DNA of 64,000 bases from a virus, in the IMG/VR virus record IMGVR_UViG_3300027816_004420, positions 1-64,000 of that record; one strand, 5' to 3'. The notes under the pieces were generated by a model. The model was not told the origin of the DNA and searched no databases. It saw only the letters and a list, made by a program, of their open reading frames with translations. The translations under genes and the position numbers were made by a program. Numbering within the stretch: position 1 is the first letter of the stretch; every line of letters starts with the position of its first letter. Shown here piece by piece: positions 23,381 through 34,170 of this stretch.

Positions 23381-24162
23381 TGGCTTACGTAAAATACATA
23401 TTAGTTGAACAAAGAGGCTTTACTCCAAGAAAAACTCCTCCACCAAACATCAAAAATATTTTATCCCAAATAGAACTTTTCGAGATGTATCCAAAGATTT
23501 TTGCTCTTGTCATCAAAGACGACAAATTAAGAGCAAGAGTTTTTATGAGGTATCAGGAGTTTTATGAGTCAGATTCCGAGACATTTAGAGGAAAAGGTTT
23601 CAAATGGTATGACTACGTGAAACATTACAAGAAAAAGACCAAGAAAGATTATTTCTCTTATCATGAAGATTGGGCAGGTTATAATATCCCTTGTAACTCA
23701 ATTGAATCTTGTATGAAAGTTATTCCAGACGTAAATTTTTATGATTTGATAATGTTTAGTGTAATAGATACGATTAGAACGTTAGTAGGTGGAGAGGATT
23801 TCTATTTAATTGGTATTGACCAAAGTAATGGTGAAGACCCTTCACTTATTTTTCACGAAGTAGCACATGGTCTTTGGTTTTCATCTCCAATTTATAAGAA
23901 CAAACAAATGAAAAACATAGAAAGACTCGAGCCAAATGTAAGAGAATCGGTAGCAAGAAAAATAACTGGTATGGGATATGGAGAAAATGTGGTAGATGAT
24001 GAGATTCAAGCCTATTTATCTACAGGGATAGGAGATAACATGACAAGAATCAAAAACATCAAACAAGCTCAATTACCTTTCAAACAAGTATTTGATTCTT
24101 ATACAGGTAAAATCAAACCTAATAAAATAAACATAGATTGGAGGACTGATTTGAATGCCTAA
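23380..24162 (+). CDS. HExxH zinc metallopeptidase-like protein
   Basis: 260 aa. LIFHEVAHGLWF gives the zinc-binding HExxH (H159-H163), and DDEIQAYL offers Glu208 as a gluzincin-type third ligand 45 residues later. No signal peptide. Substrate unknown; candidates are phage structural precursors or host proteins. Overlaps the second HExxH gene by 8 nt. Confidence 0.6.
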   Translation: MAYVKYILVEQRGFTPRKTPPPNIKNILSQIELFEMYPKIFALVIKDDKLRARVFMRYQEFYESDSETFRGKGFKWYDYVKHYKKKTKKDYFSYHEDWAGYNIPCNSIESCMKVIPDVNFYDLIMFSVIDTIRTLVGGEDFYLIGIDQSNGEDPSLIFHEVAHGLWFSSPIYKNKQMKNIERLEPNVRESVARKITGMGYGENVVDDEIQAYLSTGIGDNMTRIKNIKQAQLPFKQVFDSYTGKIKPNKINIDWRTDLNA

Positions 24163-25006
24163 ATTCATCAACATATTATCCGATATTTTATCTGAAGCTA
24201 AAAGATATAAATTCACACCTGAATTACTACAAAAAATTAATTCGGTCGTAGAAAACCTTTGGAATGACCGAAACAAAAATTACGGTAATAAGAAAGAGGT
24301 TGTTGATGTTATCCCCTTCAAAACTGCAAATGGTGTTGACGGTTTGGTAAAAGTGATTGTTAATCCAAGATTGAAATACTTGGGATTTATGGGAACTAAA
24401 CCGAGTAAATCTTATGACCCCGCAGACATTTATATCGAGGTAAATCCAAAATATTACGAATCTAAGAAAAATCTTTATCTTACAATCTATCATGAGATGA
24501 TACACGCCAGTGACCCAACTCAAAGTAGTTCTTGGTCTCCAAAATATATGTTGAGCTATGATGAAAAGTCTGATGAAAAGTATTGGGGTCATCCAATAGA
24601 ATTCTTTGCGATATCAAATGAGTTCTTGGAAGGTCTTGTAAGAGAATTTGAAAGAAGAGCAAAAAGATTAAGAAAAATTGAAAACAAAGAGATTTTGGAT
24701 AAGTCTTTGAAAAATATTCTCAACTATTTTGCCAAGGGTGAGCCATTAAATAAGCTCAGTCAAGACATTCTTTTCAGAATCAATGACGAACACGTAGGAC
24801 AAGATTCATTCAAAGTTCTTAAGAATCTGACCGCAGATATGCCCCATTTGGCGGACTTACTTCCTGAAAGAGGTGAGGAACCATATTATTTACACTATGT
24901 CGAATTGATTAAGAAATTTAATCCTGAAATATGGAAAAAGTTCCTAAGTATGTTCTACAATACAACTTTCGAGATTAGAGACATTATCAACAAAAACTAT
25001 AAATAA
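24155..25006 (+). CDS. Second HExxH zinc metallopeptidase-like protein
   Basis: 283 aa. LYLTIYHEMIHASDP carries HExxH (H113-H117) with D120, the HExxHxxD-type arrangement, and YWGHPIEFFA (His146/Glu149) lies downstream. N-terminal INILSDILSEAKRYKFTPEL resembles the leader-like starts of other proteins here. Not obviously homologous to its neighbour beyond the motif. The helical C-terminal half has no recognised fold. Confidence 0.6.
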   Translation: MPKFINILSDILSEAKRYKFTPELLQKINSVVENLWNDRNKNYGNKKEVVDVIPFKTANGVDGLVKVIVNPRLKYLGFMGTKPSKSYDPADIYIEVNPKYYESKKNLYLTIYHEMIHASDPTQSSSWSPKYMLSYDEKSDEKYWGHPIEFFAISNEFLEGLVREFERRAKRLRKIENKEILDKSLKNILNYFAKGEPLNKLSQDILFRINDEHVGQDSFKVLKNLTADMPHLADLLPERGEEPYYLHYVELIKKFNPEIWKKFLSMFYNTTFEIRDIINKNYK

Positions 25007-25036
25007 AAAAAAGGGATTTTTAAATCCCTTTTTTTC
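25007..25036. terminator. Bidirectional terminator
   Basis: AAAAGGGAT-TTTTAA-ATCCCTTTT with A-run on the left and T-run on the right, so it works in both directions between the convergent metallopeptidase and collagen-like genes. The stop codon of the latter (25020-25022) lies in the loop. Confidence 0.9.
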
Positions 25037-27362
25037 CGCTTGCTAACATTTCCAATTTTTCTAATTTCCTTTCATGGAAATCTAAAAGGGTGGATTGTTC
25101 TTTGATTGCCTCTAAACAAGCTGATATAATCGTTTCAAATCTTATTGATAACATTGTGGTTTCTGGGTCTTCATAAACGAGTTCAGGAAATACCAACTGC
25201 AACTCTTGTGCAATAAAACCTATCTGAAGTAACTCGGGTCTTTCATCATCTTTTATTAGATGGTAGGAAACACCTCTAGTCTTTAATATTTTGTCCAAAC
25301 TATCTGTAATTGGTCTGATATTAGTTTTGAACCTTAAATCCGATGGTCCAGGTGCACCTGATGCACCTTGTGCCCCTGTTGGTCCTGTGCCACCTTGTGG
25401 ACCAGTTCCACCACCTCCACCTTGAGCACCTTGTGGACCTGTTCCTCCTGTTCCACCACCAGTCCCTTGAGCACCTTGATTACCCGTAGGACCGGTTGGT
25501 CCTCCAGGACCTTGAGCACCTTGTGCACCTTGGTTTCCATTACCTTGTGATGGACCTTGGGCTCCTTGAGAACCAGTTCCACCTCCTCCACCAGGAGGTC
25601 CTGTGTGACCTTGAGCTCCCTGTGGACCTCGGTTACCCGTTGGTCCGCCAGGACCCTGAGCACCTTGTGCTCCGCCAGGACCCTGAGCACCTTGTCCACC
25701 TTGAGAACCTTGAGCTCCTTGAGCTCCTGTTGCACCACCACCACCTTGAGAACCTTGTCCTCCCTGTGAACCTTGGGCTCCTTGGTTTCCACCACTGCCT
25801 TGAGCTCCTTGCGCACCTTGTCCTCCTGCCGGTCCTTGTGCTCCTTGGTTACCTTTACCACCTTGAGCTCCTTGCGCACCTTGTCCTCCTGCCGGTCCTT
25901 GTGCTCCTTGGGCTCCTCCTGGGCCTTGAGCTCCTTGCGCACCTTGTCCTCCTGTTGGTCCCTGAGCTCCTTGGTTACCTTTACCACCTTGTGCTCCTTG
26001 AGCACCTTGTCCTCCTTGAGAACCTTGTGAACCTGTGGCACCTACAGGCCCCTGTGCTCCTTGTGCTCCCTGTCCACCTTGTGAACCTTGACCACCTTTG
26101 GCACCTTGTGAACCTTGTCCTCCTTGAGCTCCTTGTCCACCTGTTGGTCCTTGTGCTCCTTGATTACCACCCGAACCTTGCGCTCCTTGAGCTCCTTGTC
26201 CACCTGTTGGTCCTGTAGCACCCTTACCACCTTGAGAACCTTGTCCTCCTTGAGCTCCTTGTCCACCTGTTGGTCCTTGAGCTCCTTGATTACCACCCGA
26301 ACCTTGCGCTCCTTGAGCTCCTTGTCCACCCTGTGAGCCTTGGGAACCTGTGGCACCCGCAGAACCTACTGGACCTTGTGCTCCTTGGCCTCCCTGCGAA
26401 CCTTGTGAGCCCGTGGCCCCTTGTGCACCTACTGGCCCTTGAGCTCCCTGTCCACCTTGTGAACCTTGGGAACCTGTGGCTCCTGCTGAACCAACGGGAC
26501 CCTGAGCTCCCTGTCCACCTTGTGAACCTTGTGAACCTATGGCACCTTGTGAACCTTGTCCACCTTGAGCTCCTTGTCCTCCCTGTGAACCTTGGGAACC
26601 TGTAGCTCCTTGTGACCCAACTGGTCCTTGTGCTCCTTGACCTCCTTGTGACCCTTGGGAACCAACCGCTCCCTGAGAACCTGTGGCACCTTGAGCACCT
26701 TGACCTCCTTGTGAACCCTGAGAACCTGTAGCACCTTGTGACCCTACCGGCCCTTGAGCACCTTGTCCACCTTGTGAACCCTGAGAACCGACCGCTCCCT
26801 GTGAACCTGTGGCACCTTGAGCACCTTGACCTCCTTGTGAACCCTGAGAACCAGTATCGCCTTGTGCACCTATTGCACCCTGAGCACCTTGACCACCTTG
26901 TGCGCCTTGTGGACCTACAGCACCTTGGGAACCTTGTGAGCCAGTAATACCTTGAGCCCCTGTTGGACCTTGTGCTCCTTGACCCCCTTGTGAACCTTGA
27001 GCACCTTGACCACCTGTCACTCCCTGGGAACCTTGATTTCCTTGAGCACCTTGTCCCCCTTGAAAACCAATACTACCTTGAGCACCAGTTGGTTCTCTAT
27101 TACCAACCCATCCTGTAGAGTTGATAAGTGTTCCTGCTGAATTTTTTAAACTAGTTGTTATCTTGAGGTTACTATTGTAAGTTACAAATGAAGGTTTATC
27201 ACTTCTCCAAGCAAGATAAACAATATTACTATTATCTGTCCAATGCAAATGTAGTAGTGGTGAATCGTCTTCAAGCTTCAAATATGTTGAGGTTGAGCCA
27301 GAATCAACGAATTCGACCGTGGGAAACGCATAATCAGGATATATTATTATATTTTCAGACAC
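25020..27362 (-). CDS. Collagen-like fibre protein 1 with S74 chaperone domain
   Basis: 780 aa: an N-terminal beta-rich domain (1-95), a collagen-type Gly-X-Y region dominated by GAQ/GSQ/GGQ triplets (about 96-672), and a C-terminal Peptidase_S74 intramolecular chaperone starting at SDLRFKTNI with the hallmark [10 protein letters not shown]74 domains trimerise the fibre and then cut themselves off at the Ser-Asp site. The protein is probably a host-binding tail or head fibre. Its start overlaps the end of fibre 2 by 8 nt. Several long frames on the opposite strand are mirror images of the repeat and not genes. Confidence 0.9.
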   Translation of the reverse strand: MSENIIIYPDYAFPTVEFVDSGSTSTYLKLEDDSPLLHLHWTDNSNIVYLAWRSDKPSFVTYNSNLKITTSLKNSAGTLINSTGWVGNREPTGAQGSIGFQGGQGAQGNQGSQGVTGGQGAQGSQGGQGAQGPTGAQGITGSQGSQGAVGPQGAQGGQGAQGAIGAQGDTGSQGSQGGQGAQGATGSQGAVGSQGSQGGQGAQGPVGSQGATGSQGSQGGQGAQGATGSQGAVGSQGSQGGQGAQGPVGSQGATGSQGSQGGQGAQGGQGSQGAIGSQGSQGGQGAQGPVGSAGATGSQGSQGGQGAQGPVGAQGATGSQGSQGGQGAQGPVGSAGATGSQGSQGGQGAQGAQGSGGNQGAQGPTGGQGAQGGQGSQGGKGATGPTGGQGAQGAQGSGGNQGAQGPTGGQGAQGGQGSQGAKGGQGSQGGQGAQGAQGPVGATGSQGSQGGQGAQGAQGGKGNQGAQGPTGGQGAQGAQGPGGAQGAQGPAGGQGAQGAQGGKGNQGAQGPAGGQGAQGAQGSGGNQGAQGSQGGQGSQGGGGATGAQGAQGSQGGQGAQGPGGAQGAQGPGGPTGNRGPQGAQGHTGPPGGGGGTGSQGAQGPSQGNGNQGAQGAQGPGGPTGPTGNQGAQGTGGGTGGTGPQGAQGGGGGTGPQGGTGPTGAQGASGAPGPSDLRFKTNIRPITDSLDKILKTRGVSYHLIKDDERPELLQIGFIAQELQLVFPELVYEDPETTMLSIRFETIISACLEAIKEQSTLLDFHERKLEKLEMLASGKKGI
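25345..27077 (-). repeat. Collagen-coding repeat 1
   Basis: About 1.7 kb of degenerate 9-nt periodicity coding Gly-X-Y triplets, mainly Gly-Ala-Gln and Gly-Ser-Gln. No Gly-Pro-Pro. Confidence 0.9.
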
Positions 27363-29784
27363 TTAAATTATCTTTTAAAATTTTTATTCTCTCCATTATT
27401 GAGATTATTCTTTTCTGTTGTTCTTGAAGTGCACCAATACCCAAACTTACCATAAGACCATATTCAACTGATTTAAAGCCCTCCTCGTCTGTCCAAACAA
27501 CTTCTGGGACGATATCTTCAATTTGCTGTGCAATAAAACCTATTGTTTCACCAGTAAATGCACTTGGAAGAGATATTGCACGGTTCATTGATATTTTAGG
27601 ATGGTCAACCCATTCGAATCTAACACCCTCAATACCTTTAACTTTTTCTAATACATTTGTTAAGGATTGAATATTATCTTTAAGTCTTTGGTCTGAAGGT
27701 GGACCCTGAGCTCCTTGAGCTCCTTGACCTCCTGTTGGACCAGTTCCACCCTGAGGACCTGTAGGTCCTACGTTACCTTGAGCACCTTGACCACCTTGGC
27801 CCCCACCTGAACCTGTAGCACCTTGGGCACCTTGACCCCCTTGACCACCACCCGAGCCTTGAGCCCCTTGGGCTCCCGTAGCTCCTGGTCCTCCACCAGG
27901 CCCCACTGCTCCTTGGGCACCTTGTCCTCCTGTTCCTCCTGTAGGTCCTGTTGGTCCCTGTGCTCCTTGGAATCCTGTTGCACCTCCCCCTCCTGTTCCA
28001 CCTTGAGCCCCAACAGGACCCTGAGCGCCTTGAGCTCCCTGAGCACCACCCTGTGCTCCTTGAGCACCTGTGGAACCACCTCCACCTTGGCTTCCTTGAG
28101 CACCTGTAGTTCCACCTTGAGCTCCTTGAGCACCTGTTGGTCCTTGAGCACCTTGGTTACCTTGTGCACCTTGGTTACCACCTTGAGCTCCTTGGGCTCC
28201 TTGTGAACCTTGGACACCAGGAGCACCTTGTGCACCCGTATTTCCTCCTTGGGCTCCTTGAGCTCCTTGTGAACCTTGGACACCAGGAGCACCTTGTGCA
28301 CCTGTTGAAGCTCCTTGAGCTCCCTGAGCCCCTTGAGAGCCCTGAACACCAGGAGCTCCCTGTGCTCCCGTTGAACCACCTTGAGCTCCTTGGGCTCCTT
28401 GGGCACCCTGATTACCTGTCGCACCTTGGGCACCTGTTGAACCACCTTGAGCACCCTGTGAACCTTGTGCCCCTTGTGCTCCAGTATTACCTTGAGCTCC
28501 TGTATTGGCTCCTTGTGCTCCTTGAGCACCTTGTGGTCCTTGTGCACCTTGGTTTCCTTGTGCACCTGTATTGGCTCCTTGTGCTCCTTGAGAGCCTTGA
28601 GCTCCTTGAGCACCTGTATTACCTTGAGCTCCTGTATTGGCTCCTTGTGCACCTTGAGCACCTTGTGGTCCTTGTGCACCTTGGTTTCCTTGTGCACCTG
28701 TTGAAGCACCCTGTGCACCTTGCGCTCCCTGTCCTCCTTGTGAGCCTTGACCACCTTGAGCACCTGTTGTTCCTCCTTGGGCTCCTTGTGCTCCTGTTCC
28801 ACCTTGAGCTCCTTGACCTCCTTGTGCCCCCGTGGTTCCCCCTTGGGCTCCTTGAGCACCCTGTCCTCCTTGTGAACCTTGAGCTCCTTGGGCTCCTGTT
28901 GTTCCTCCTTGTGCTCCTTGAGAACCTTGTGCACCTTGTGCTCCAGTTGAACCCTGAGCACCTGTTGTTCCTCCTTGAGCTCCTTGAGCTCCTTGTCCTC
29001 CTTGTGCCCCCTGTGCACCCTGAGCACCTGTTGTTCCTCCTTGGGCTCCTTGTGCACCTTGTCCTCCTTGGGCTCCTTGTGCACCCTGAGCACCTGTATT
29101 AGCTCCCTGAGCTCCTTGTGAACCCTGTCCTCCTTGTGCTCCTTGAGCTCCTTGAGCACCAATTGTTCCACCTTGAGCACCTTGAGCACCTTGTCCTCCT
29201 TGTGCACCTTGTGAACCCTGAGCACCTGTGTTAGCTCCTTGAGCACCTTGAGCTCCTTGACCACCTTGAGCTCCTTGACCACCTTGAGCTCCCGTATCCG
29301 CTCCTTGAGCTCCCTGTGCTCCCTGTCCACCCGTAGCACCTTGAGCTCCTTGAGGTCCTATCGAACCTTGTGAACCTTGAGCACCTACATTTCCTATTGC
29401 TCCCTTAGCACCTTGAGAACCTTGCGCTCCTTGAGCACCTATTGACCCCTGAGAGCCTGTAGTTCCTGAAGCACCTTGTGCTCCTTGAGCACCGGTAAAT
29501 CCAGATATACCCTCAGCAGGTCCTACCCATTCGCCAACTTCATTAATCATTTCTATACCACCCACATACAATCCATATATTCCTCCGGTGACCTTTGCAC
29601 CATCAACGAGTAATTCAGCTCCGATAGTTGCTATGTTACTTTTTGTTGTTGATGAAACTTGGATATTTCCAGAACCATTAACAGATAATTGTATTTTGTC
29701 CGCGGATGAAATCCCTTCAAATTCCATATGAGGGTTAGGGTTTCCACCACTTTTACCATTGGGATATATTATAACGTCAGACAT
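27355..29784 (-). CDS. Collagen-like fibre protein 2 with S74 chaperone domain
   Basis: 809 aa, the same layout as its neighbours: N-terminal domain 1-99 ([14 protein letters not shown]...), Gly-X-Y region about 100-695 with a repeated GGTTGAQ interruption pattern that breaks strict triplet phase, and an S74 domain beginning [10 protein letters not shown] with [15 protein letters not shown] and many GTTGAQG interruptions could make kinks in the triple helix. Start and upstream stop overlap (29784). Confidence 0.9.
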   Translation of the reverse strand: MSDVIIYPNGKSGGNPNPHMEFEGISSADKIQLSVNGSGNIQVSSTTKSNIATIGAELLVDGAKVTGGIYGLYVGGIEMINEVGEWVGPAEGISGFTGAQGAQGASGTTGSQGSIGAQGAQGSQGAKGAIGNVGAQGSQGSIGPQGAQGATGGQGAQGAQGADTGAQGGQGAQGGQGAQGAQGANTGAQGSQGAQGGQGAQGAQGGTIGAQGAQGAQGGQGSQGAQGANTGAQGAQGAQGGQGAQGAQGGTTGAQGAQGAQGGQGAQGAQGGTTGAQGSTGAQGAQGSQGAQGGTTGAQGAQGSQGGQGAQGAQGGTTGAQGGQGAQGGTGAQGAQGGTTGAQGGQGSQGGQGAQGAQGASTGAQGNQGAQGPQGAQGAQGANTGAQGNTGAQGAQGSQGAQGANTGAQGNQGAQGPQGAQGAQGANTGAQGNTGAQGAQGSQGAQGGSTGAQGATGNQGAQGAQGAQGGSTGAQGAPGVQGSQGAQGAQGASTGAQGAPGVQGSQGAQGAQGGNTGAQGAPGVQGSQGAQGAQGGNQGAQGNQGAQGPTGAQGAQGGTTGAQGSQGGGGSTGAQGAQGGAQGAQGAQGPVGAQGGTGGGGATGFQGAQGPTGPTGGTGGQGAQGAVGPGGGPGATGAQGAQGSGGGQGGQGAQGATGSGGGQGGQGAQGNVGPTGPQGGTGPTGGQGAQGAQGPPSDQRLKDNIQSLTNVLEKVKGIEGVRFEWVDHPKISMNRAISLPSAFTGETIGFIAQQIEDIVPEVVWTDEEGFKSVEYGLMVSLGIGALQEQQKRIISIMERIKILKDNLSV
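27700..29487 (-). repeat. Collagen-coding repeat 2
   Basis: About 1.8 kb coding GAQ-type triplets with regularly spaced TTG, NTG or STG interruptions every 17-20 residues, a superimposed longer period not seen in repeat 1. Confidence 0.85.
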
Positions 29785-32408
29785 TAATTAAGAAGGTTTT
29801 CAAGTTCATTTATTTGTTTTTCGATATCTGATATAAATACTTGTTGCTCTTTAATACCTTCAATCAAAACGGCGTTCATTCTATTATATTCAACAGTATA
29901 AAAACCATCAGAACCGATTTTAACTACTGTCGGGAAAAATTCTTTAACATTTTGAGCTATCAGACCAATCGAGTGAAGCTTGTTATTGTTTAATCTTTTA
30001 ATGTAATCGCTTTTCGTCAACTTTTCATTCCAATCGTATTCTACGACTCTAAGTTCAAGAATTTTTTCAAGTGTATTATCAAGTGATTTAACATTATATT
30101 TGACTCTTCTATCAGAGCAGCTGCCCCCGTATGTAAAATAACCATTGAAGTTAGTAGAACCATAATACAAATATGTAACACCAATCGTAATTGAACCATA
30201 GGTCCACTGAAATGTTGAGTTTTGACAAGTTGTAACATCTGAAGCGAGTTGGATGCTAAAATTTGCTTGCCAGTTAATATCTTGGGAATAAACTGTTCTG
30301 TTTTGACATGCCCCCGCGTTTACACAAATGGCGTAATAAGAATCACCACATAGATTCTGAACAAAACAAGAGGTGAACGAGCCAGGTCCTGTTGCACCTT
30401 GTGCACCTTGGGCTCCTTGTCCTCCCGTAGGACCCGTAGGACCCGTAGGACCACCCGACCCTTGTGCACCTTGGTTACCCGTAGGACCAGTAGGACCACC
30501 TGGTCCTTGTGCACCTTGGTTACCTTGAGGTCCTGTTACACCTGGTGCACCTTGAGCACCTTGACCTCCGTTTGGACCTTTCGGTCCAGCAGCTCCTTGC
30601 GCCCCTTGGCTACCCGTAGCACCCCCACCACCTTGAGGACCTTGAGCACCTTGAGCACCCTGACCTCCTGTTCCACCTTGTGGTCCTGGAGCACCTTGAG
30701 CACCTTGATTTCCTGTTGCTCCTTGTGCACCTGGATGACCTGTAGCACCCTTACCACCCTGTGAACCCTGAGCACCTGTTGCTCCCTGAGGACCAATTGC
30801 ACCTGTATTACCCCCTGCACCTTGTGCACCTTGTGGTCCTGTGGCACCTTGTGCTCCTGGATGTCCTGTTCCTCCACCAGAACCTGTTGGACCTTGTGGT
30901 CCTGTGGCTCCCTGTGCTCCTGGATGTCCTGTTCCTCCACCTGAACCTTGAGGACCTTGTGGTCCTGTGGCTCCTTGTGCTCCTGGATGTCCTGTTCCTC
31001 CACCCGAACCTGTTGGACCTTGTGGTCCTGTGGCTCCTTGTGCTCCTGTATGACCAACGGCACCTTGAGCACCTTGAGGTCCTGTTGGTCCTGTTGCTCC
31101 TTGAGCTCCTGGATGTCCTGTGGCTCCTTGAGCACCCGTCGAACCTGCATTACCTGTAGCACCTTGAGCACCAGGGTGACCTGTGTTTCCTGTTGGCCCC
31201 TGTGCACCTTGTGGTCCTGTAGCACCTTGAGCACCCGCATGACCCGTCGCACCTTGTGCCCCAGTAGAACCAGCATTCCCCGTAGCACCTTGTGCACCTG
31301 GATGACCTGTATTTCCTGTTGGTCCCTGTGCTCCTTGTGGTCCTGTAGCACCCTGAGCACCAGCATGACCCGTCGCACCTTGTGGTCCTTGAGCCCCTTG
31401 AGGACCTGTAGCACCTTGAGGTCCTACTGCACCTGTAGAACCTGTAGGTCCTTGTGCACCTGTATTACCTGTGGCTCCTTGTGGGCCAACATTTCCTTGT
31501 GCTCCTGTATTACCTTGTGCTCCTGTGTTACCTGTGGCTCCTTGTGGTCCTACGTTACCTGTAGCCCCGGTAGCTCCCTGAGCCCCTGTGTTACCTGTGG
31601 CCCCTTGTGGTCCAACATTTCCTTGTGCTCCTGTATTACCTTGTGCTCCTGTATTACCTGTGGCCCCTTGTGGACCAACATTTCCTTGTGCTCCTGTATT
31701 ACCTTGTGCTCCTGTGTTACCTGTAGCTCCTTGAGCACCTGTATGACCCTGTGCACCTGTATTTCCTTGTGCTCCTGTATTACCTGTGGCCCCTTGTGGT
31801 CCAACATTTCCTTGAGCTCCCGTGTTACCTTGCGCTCCTGTGTTACCTGTGGCTCCTTGTGCACCTGTATTACCCTGTGCACCTGTATTTCCTTGTGCAC
31901 CGGTATTTCCCGTGGCTCCTTGTGCACCTGTATTACCCTGTGCACCCTGGGTTGTGCCTTTAGCACCCTGTGCCCCTTGGGGTCCAACCTGACCTTGTGC
32001 ACCTGTATCACCTTGTGCACCTTGTATTCCTTGTAACCCTTGTGCACCCAAATTTCCCTGTGCACCCGTATCACCCTGTGCACCTGTATTGCCCTGCGCA
32101 CCTTGGTGACCCTGAGCCCCTTGAGCTCCTGCAATACCTGTGGTTGGTCCAATCCAATCCAAAGTTCCATCAATTACTTGAACTGAGTCAATAGCAAAAT
32201 AATCAGAAACATTAAGCGTTACAACACCAATTGTTTGGCTAGAACGGTCAATAACTAATTGATTAGTAACTGATGCTGAGCTAAGATTAATCTTACCCGT
32301 TGGCACAACTCTCCAAACACTTGTTCCACTGTTAACCCAATTTATATAAGGGACTCTGTCTGGTGTTCTAGAAATGGAATTACTCGGAACTATTAAAATA
32401 TCACCCAT
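29784..32408 (-). CDS. Collagen-like fibre protein 3 with Cys-rich domain and S74 chaperone
   Basis: 874 aa. N-terminal domain 1-96, Gly-X-Y region about 97-678 with higher Thr/Pro/His content ([19 protein letters not shown] type), then an extra beta-rich domain with six Cys (about 680-762) and an S74 domain starting [10 protein letters not shown] with [11 protein letters not shown]. The extra domain is the likely receptor-binding tip exposed after chaperone release. First gene of the fibre operon; preceded by TATTTAT and TATAAATA (32421-32435). Confidence 0.9.
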   Translation of the reverse strand: MGDILIVPSNSISRTPDRVPYINWVNSGTSVWRVVPTGKINLSSASVTNQLVIDRSSQTIGVVTLNVSDYFAIDSVQVIDGTLDWIGPTTGIAGAQGAQGHQGAQGNTGAQGDTGAQGNLGAQGLQGIQGAQGDTGAQGQVGPQGAQGAKGTTQGAQGNTGAQGATGNTGAQGNTGAQGNTGAQGATGNTGAQGNTGAQGNVGPQGATGNTGAQGNTGAQGHTGAQGATGNTGAQGNTGAQGNVGPQGATGNTGAQGNTGAQGNVGPQGATGNTGAQGATGATGNVGPQGATGNTGAQGNTGAQGNVGPQGATGNTGAQGPTGSTGAVGPQGATGPQGAQGPQGATGHAGAQGATGPQGAQGPTGNTGHPGAQGATGNAGSTGAQGATGHAGAQGATGPQGAQGPTGNTGHPGAQGATGNAGSTGAQGATGHPGAQGATGPTGPQGAQGAVGHTGAQGATGPQGPTGSGGGTGHPGAQGATGPQGPQGSGGGTGHPGAQGATGPQGPTGSGGGTGHPGAQGATGPQGAQGAGGNTGAIGPQGATGAQGSQGGKGATGHPGAQGATGNQGAQGAPGPQGGTGGQGAQGAQGPQGGGGATGSQGAQGAAGPKGPNGGQGAQGAPGVTGPQGNQGAQGPGGPTGPTGNQGAQGSGGPTGPTGPTGGQGAQGAQGATGPGSFTSCFVQNLCGDSYYAICVNAGACQNRTVYSQDINWQANFSIQLASDVTTCQNSTFQWTYGSITIGVTYLYYGSTNFNGYFTYGGSCSDRRVKYNVKSLDNTLEKILELRVVEYDWNEKLTKSDYIKRLNNNKLHSIGLIAQNVKEFFPTVVKIGSDGFYTVEYNRMNAVLIEGIKEQQVFISDIEKQINELENLLN
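30375..32120 (-). repeat. Collagen-coding repeat 3
   Basis: About 1.75 kb of Gly-X-Y coding sequence. The 5' half is a tandem of [29 protein letters not shown] units (12-18 residues), evidently amplified by duplication. Confidence 0.9.
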
Positions 32409-32428
32409 GAATGTTTTTTTCTATTTAT

Positions 32429-32435
32429 ATAAATA
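32429..32435 (-). promoter_or_regulatory. TATTTAT upstream motif (with TATAAATA)
   Basis: TATTTAT on the minus strand followed by ATAAATA, 20 nt before fibre gene 3. Same compound form as at 22088; probable late promoter of the fibre operon. Confidence 0.5.
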
Positions 32436-32508
32436 CAAGTTGAATAGAATTTGTATTCATTTTTATTTTGGAAAATTTTATAATTGACACTATTATAATT
32501 ATTAATTT

Positions 32509-33222
32509 ATGACATTAAAAAAAATAGGTAGCAAATCTTACGTTGTAAACTTACTTTCAGACTACATTCTTTCTGAGATATCAACTGAAGAGAACTCAAT
32601 AATAAAAGTAATCGACTGTGGTAATTTTTTTGTTATCAAAGGAAAAACCACTTCAAAAGAAGTTTTATTTTTACCAAACATAATTTCTAAATTTAATGAG
32701 AGATTCGAAATACCCTCTAAACTCACCCATACAATTGACTTAATTGAATATGATTCTGATTTACCTGATGTAAAGTCAATTTCCCACACATACCACAGTA
32801 ATACCTCCAACTGTTCATATAATCAAACCGAAATCGAAAAAAATGAGATTTCCGAAGAAACTGATGAATTAGTATACGTTTCTTCATTTCCCCACGGTTA
32901 TTCCCTAACTCAGGGTAGATTACTTTATTATTATGGGAAAAAAATATTCTACAACATTCCATCCAATTACCTTGTCACGAGTTTGGAATTTCATCTAACA
33001 AATGAGAGAAATGATGAAAATGAATTTGGATTCAGCGTTTACGATGGATTTTACAAAACAAAGGATGAAGTGCTTCGTTCTGCGGTCTTAGATATATTTG
33101 ATTTCAATATGGAGCCAATCGCCAAAGAAATAAAAAAAGTGGATTGGAGTATCGAACTCACAGACCCACTTTACGAATATGATTTTTTGAAAGAAAAGGT
33201 TGAGGGATTTATTATTATATAA
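32509..33222 (+). CDS. Unknown protein
   Basis: 237 aa. A beta-rich first half, an Asn/Ser/Glu linker (about 95-122), then SSFPHGYSLTQGRLLYYYGK and an acidic C-terminal helix region. Not recognised. Divergent from the fibre operon; its end overlaps the glutaredoxin gene on the other strand by 8 nt. Confidence 0.6.
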   Translation: MTLKKIGSKSYVVNLLSDYILSEISTEENSIIKVIDCGNFFVIKGKTTSKEVLFLPNIISKFNERFEIPSKLTHTIDLIEYDSDLPDVKSISHTYHSNTSNCSYNQTEIEKNEISEETDELVYVSSFPHGYSLTQGRLLYYYGKKIFYNIPSNYLVTSLEFHLTNERNDENEFGFSVYDGFYKTKDEVLRSAVLDIFDFNMEPIAKEIKKVDWSIELTDPLYEYDFLKEKVEGFIII

Positions 33223-33514
33223 TACCTAATTTTTTTCTGTGTCCTTGTATAATTTGAATTGCCTCAGTTAATTCATTATAATTTCTTTCTGGAGCATATA
33301 AATGAGGTTCATAATCTTTATCGTCACCTTCGATAATCATCAAAGCTGGAACCATGTCATTTTCCGTCACTTCAGAATACATATTATATTCTTTGGAATA
33401 CTCATCGATGTCTCGTTCAAAGAAGTCTATGTTTTCGGTTCTCAACATTTTTTTGAATTCATCACAATGAGGACATCCTTTCATTGTGTATACTATAACG
33501 TTTAAATTTTTCAT
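33215..33514 (-). CDS. Glutaredoxin-like protein
   Basis: 99 aa. VIVYTMKGCPHCDEFKKML has the CPHC redox site (C14, C17) and VPALMIIEGDD the cis-Pro region. It would reduce disulfides, for example in ribonucleotide reductase. It follows the thioredoxin gene by one base, forming a redox pair. Confidence 0.85.
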   Translation of the reverse strand: MKNLNVIVYTMKGCPHCDEFKKMLRTENIDFFERDIDEYSKEYNMYSEVTENDMVPALMIIEGDDKDYEPHLYAPERNYNELTEAIQIIQGHRKKLGII

Positions 33515-33515
33515 T

Positions 33516-33839
33516 TTAATCTAAAAGATTTAATACTTCGGGTGCAGTCATGACACCAGGTTTAGAAAACACCTCTTTACCTTCTTTAAATATTTTAATT
33601 GTTGGAACACTTCTGATTTGAAGTTCGTTTACGACATACTCTCTATCGGAATCAATATCCAACTTATAGATTGAATACTTGGGTGAACTTGTTGACTCAC
33701 TAATCAGGGATTCGTTCACCTTTTCGAGATTGTATAACATTATTTTACAAGGTCCGCACCATGTTGCAAACAAATCCAATACAAAATTTTCTCCGTTGTT
33801 AATTTTTTGTTTAAGTTGTTCCGTTGTTATCTGTTCCAT
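33516..33839 (-). CDS. Thioredoxin
   Basis: 107 aa. VLDLFATWCGPCKIML with the WCGPC active site (C28, C31) and RSVPTIKIFKEG with the cis-Pro. Length and motifs are canonical. Overlaps the gene upstream (33811-34170) by 29 nt and is followed by glutaredoxin. Confidence 0.9.
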   Translation of the reverse strand: MEQITTEQLKQKINNGENFVLDLFATWCGPCKIMLYNLEKVNESLISESTSSPKYSIYKLDIDSDREYVVNELQIRSVPTIKIFKEGKEVFSKPGVMTAPEVLNLLD

Positions 33840-34170
33840 CTTTGAAGGGTTTTAAAAGTTGAGTTGTTAAAAAAACAAGTTCTTTAAATTGTTCAGGTTT
33901 ATAATAAATAGTGAGTCCAAACTCATCTTCTCCATTTACGTTTATTGTATTAACTTGAAGATAGAACTTTTGAGCTGTTTCGTAAATGACTTCCTCCCAT
34001 TTAGCTTTGCCTCGGTTGGAAACTACTCCTCTCTCATAAACTCTCTTAAGTTTTTTTTCATCCAAATACTTGATTAAATCATCTGGATATCTGTGAAAAT
34101 CCAAAAGGGAAAAAATACCTTCTTTTTTTTCTAATTGATTAATAAAATCTGGTTTACCTAAAAATCCCAT
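33811..34170 (-). CDS. Unknown protein
   Basis: 119 aa, helical, with FHRYPDDLIKYLDEKKLKRV; no domain recognised. Lies between the PcfJ-like gene (13-nt overlap) and thioredoxin (29-nt overlap), implying one transcript. Confidence 0.55.
   Translation of the reverse strand: MGFLGKPDFINQLEKKEGIFSLLDFHRYPDDLIKYLDEKKLKRVYERGVVSNRGKAKWEEVIYETAQKFYLQVNTINVNGEDEFGLTIYYKPEQFKELVFLTTQLLKPFKDGTDNNGTT

Noticed and set aside
25345-32120. Regular short DNA repeats resembling a CRISPR array
   Set aside because: Repeats are degenerate, have no unique spacers and code Gly-X-Y triplets in one frame.
25334-32173. Long open frames on both strands in shifted frames of the collagen-coding region (Leu/His-, Ser/Thr- or Lys/Val-rich)
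   Set aside because: They are shadows of the GC-rich Gly-X-Y repeats, have low-complexity composition and no proper starts; the collagen frame with domain ends explains the region.
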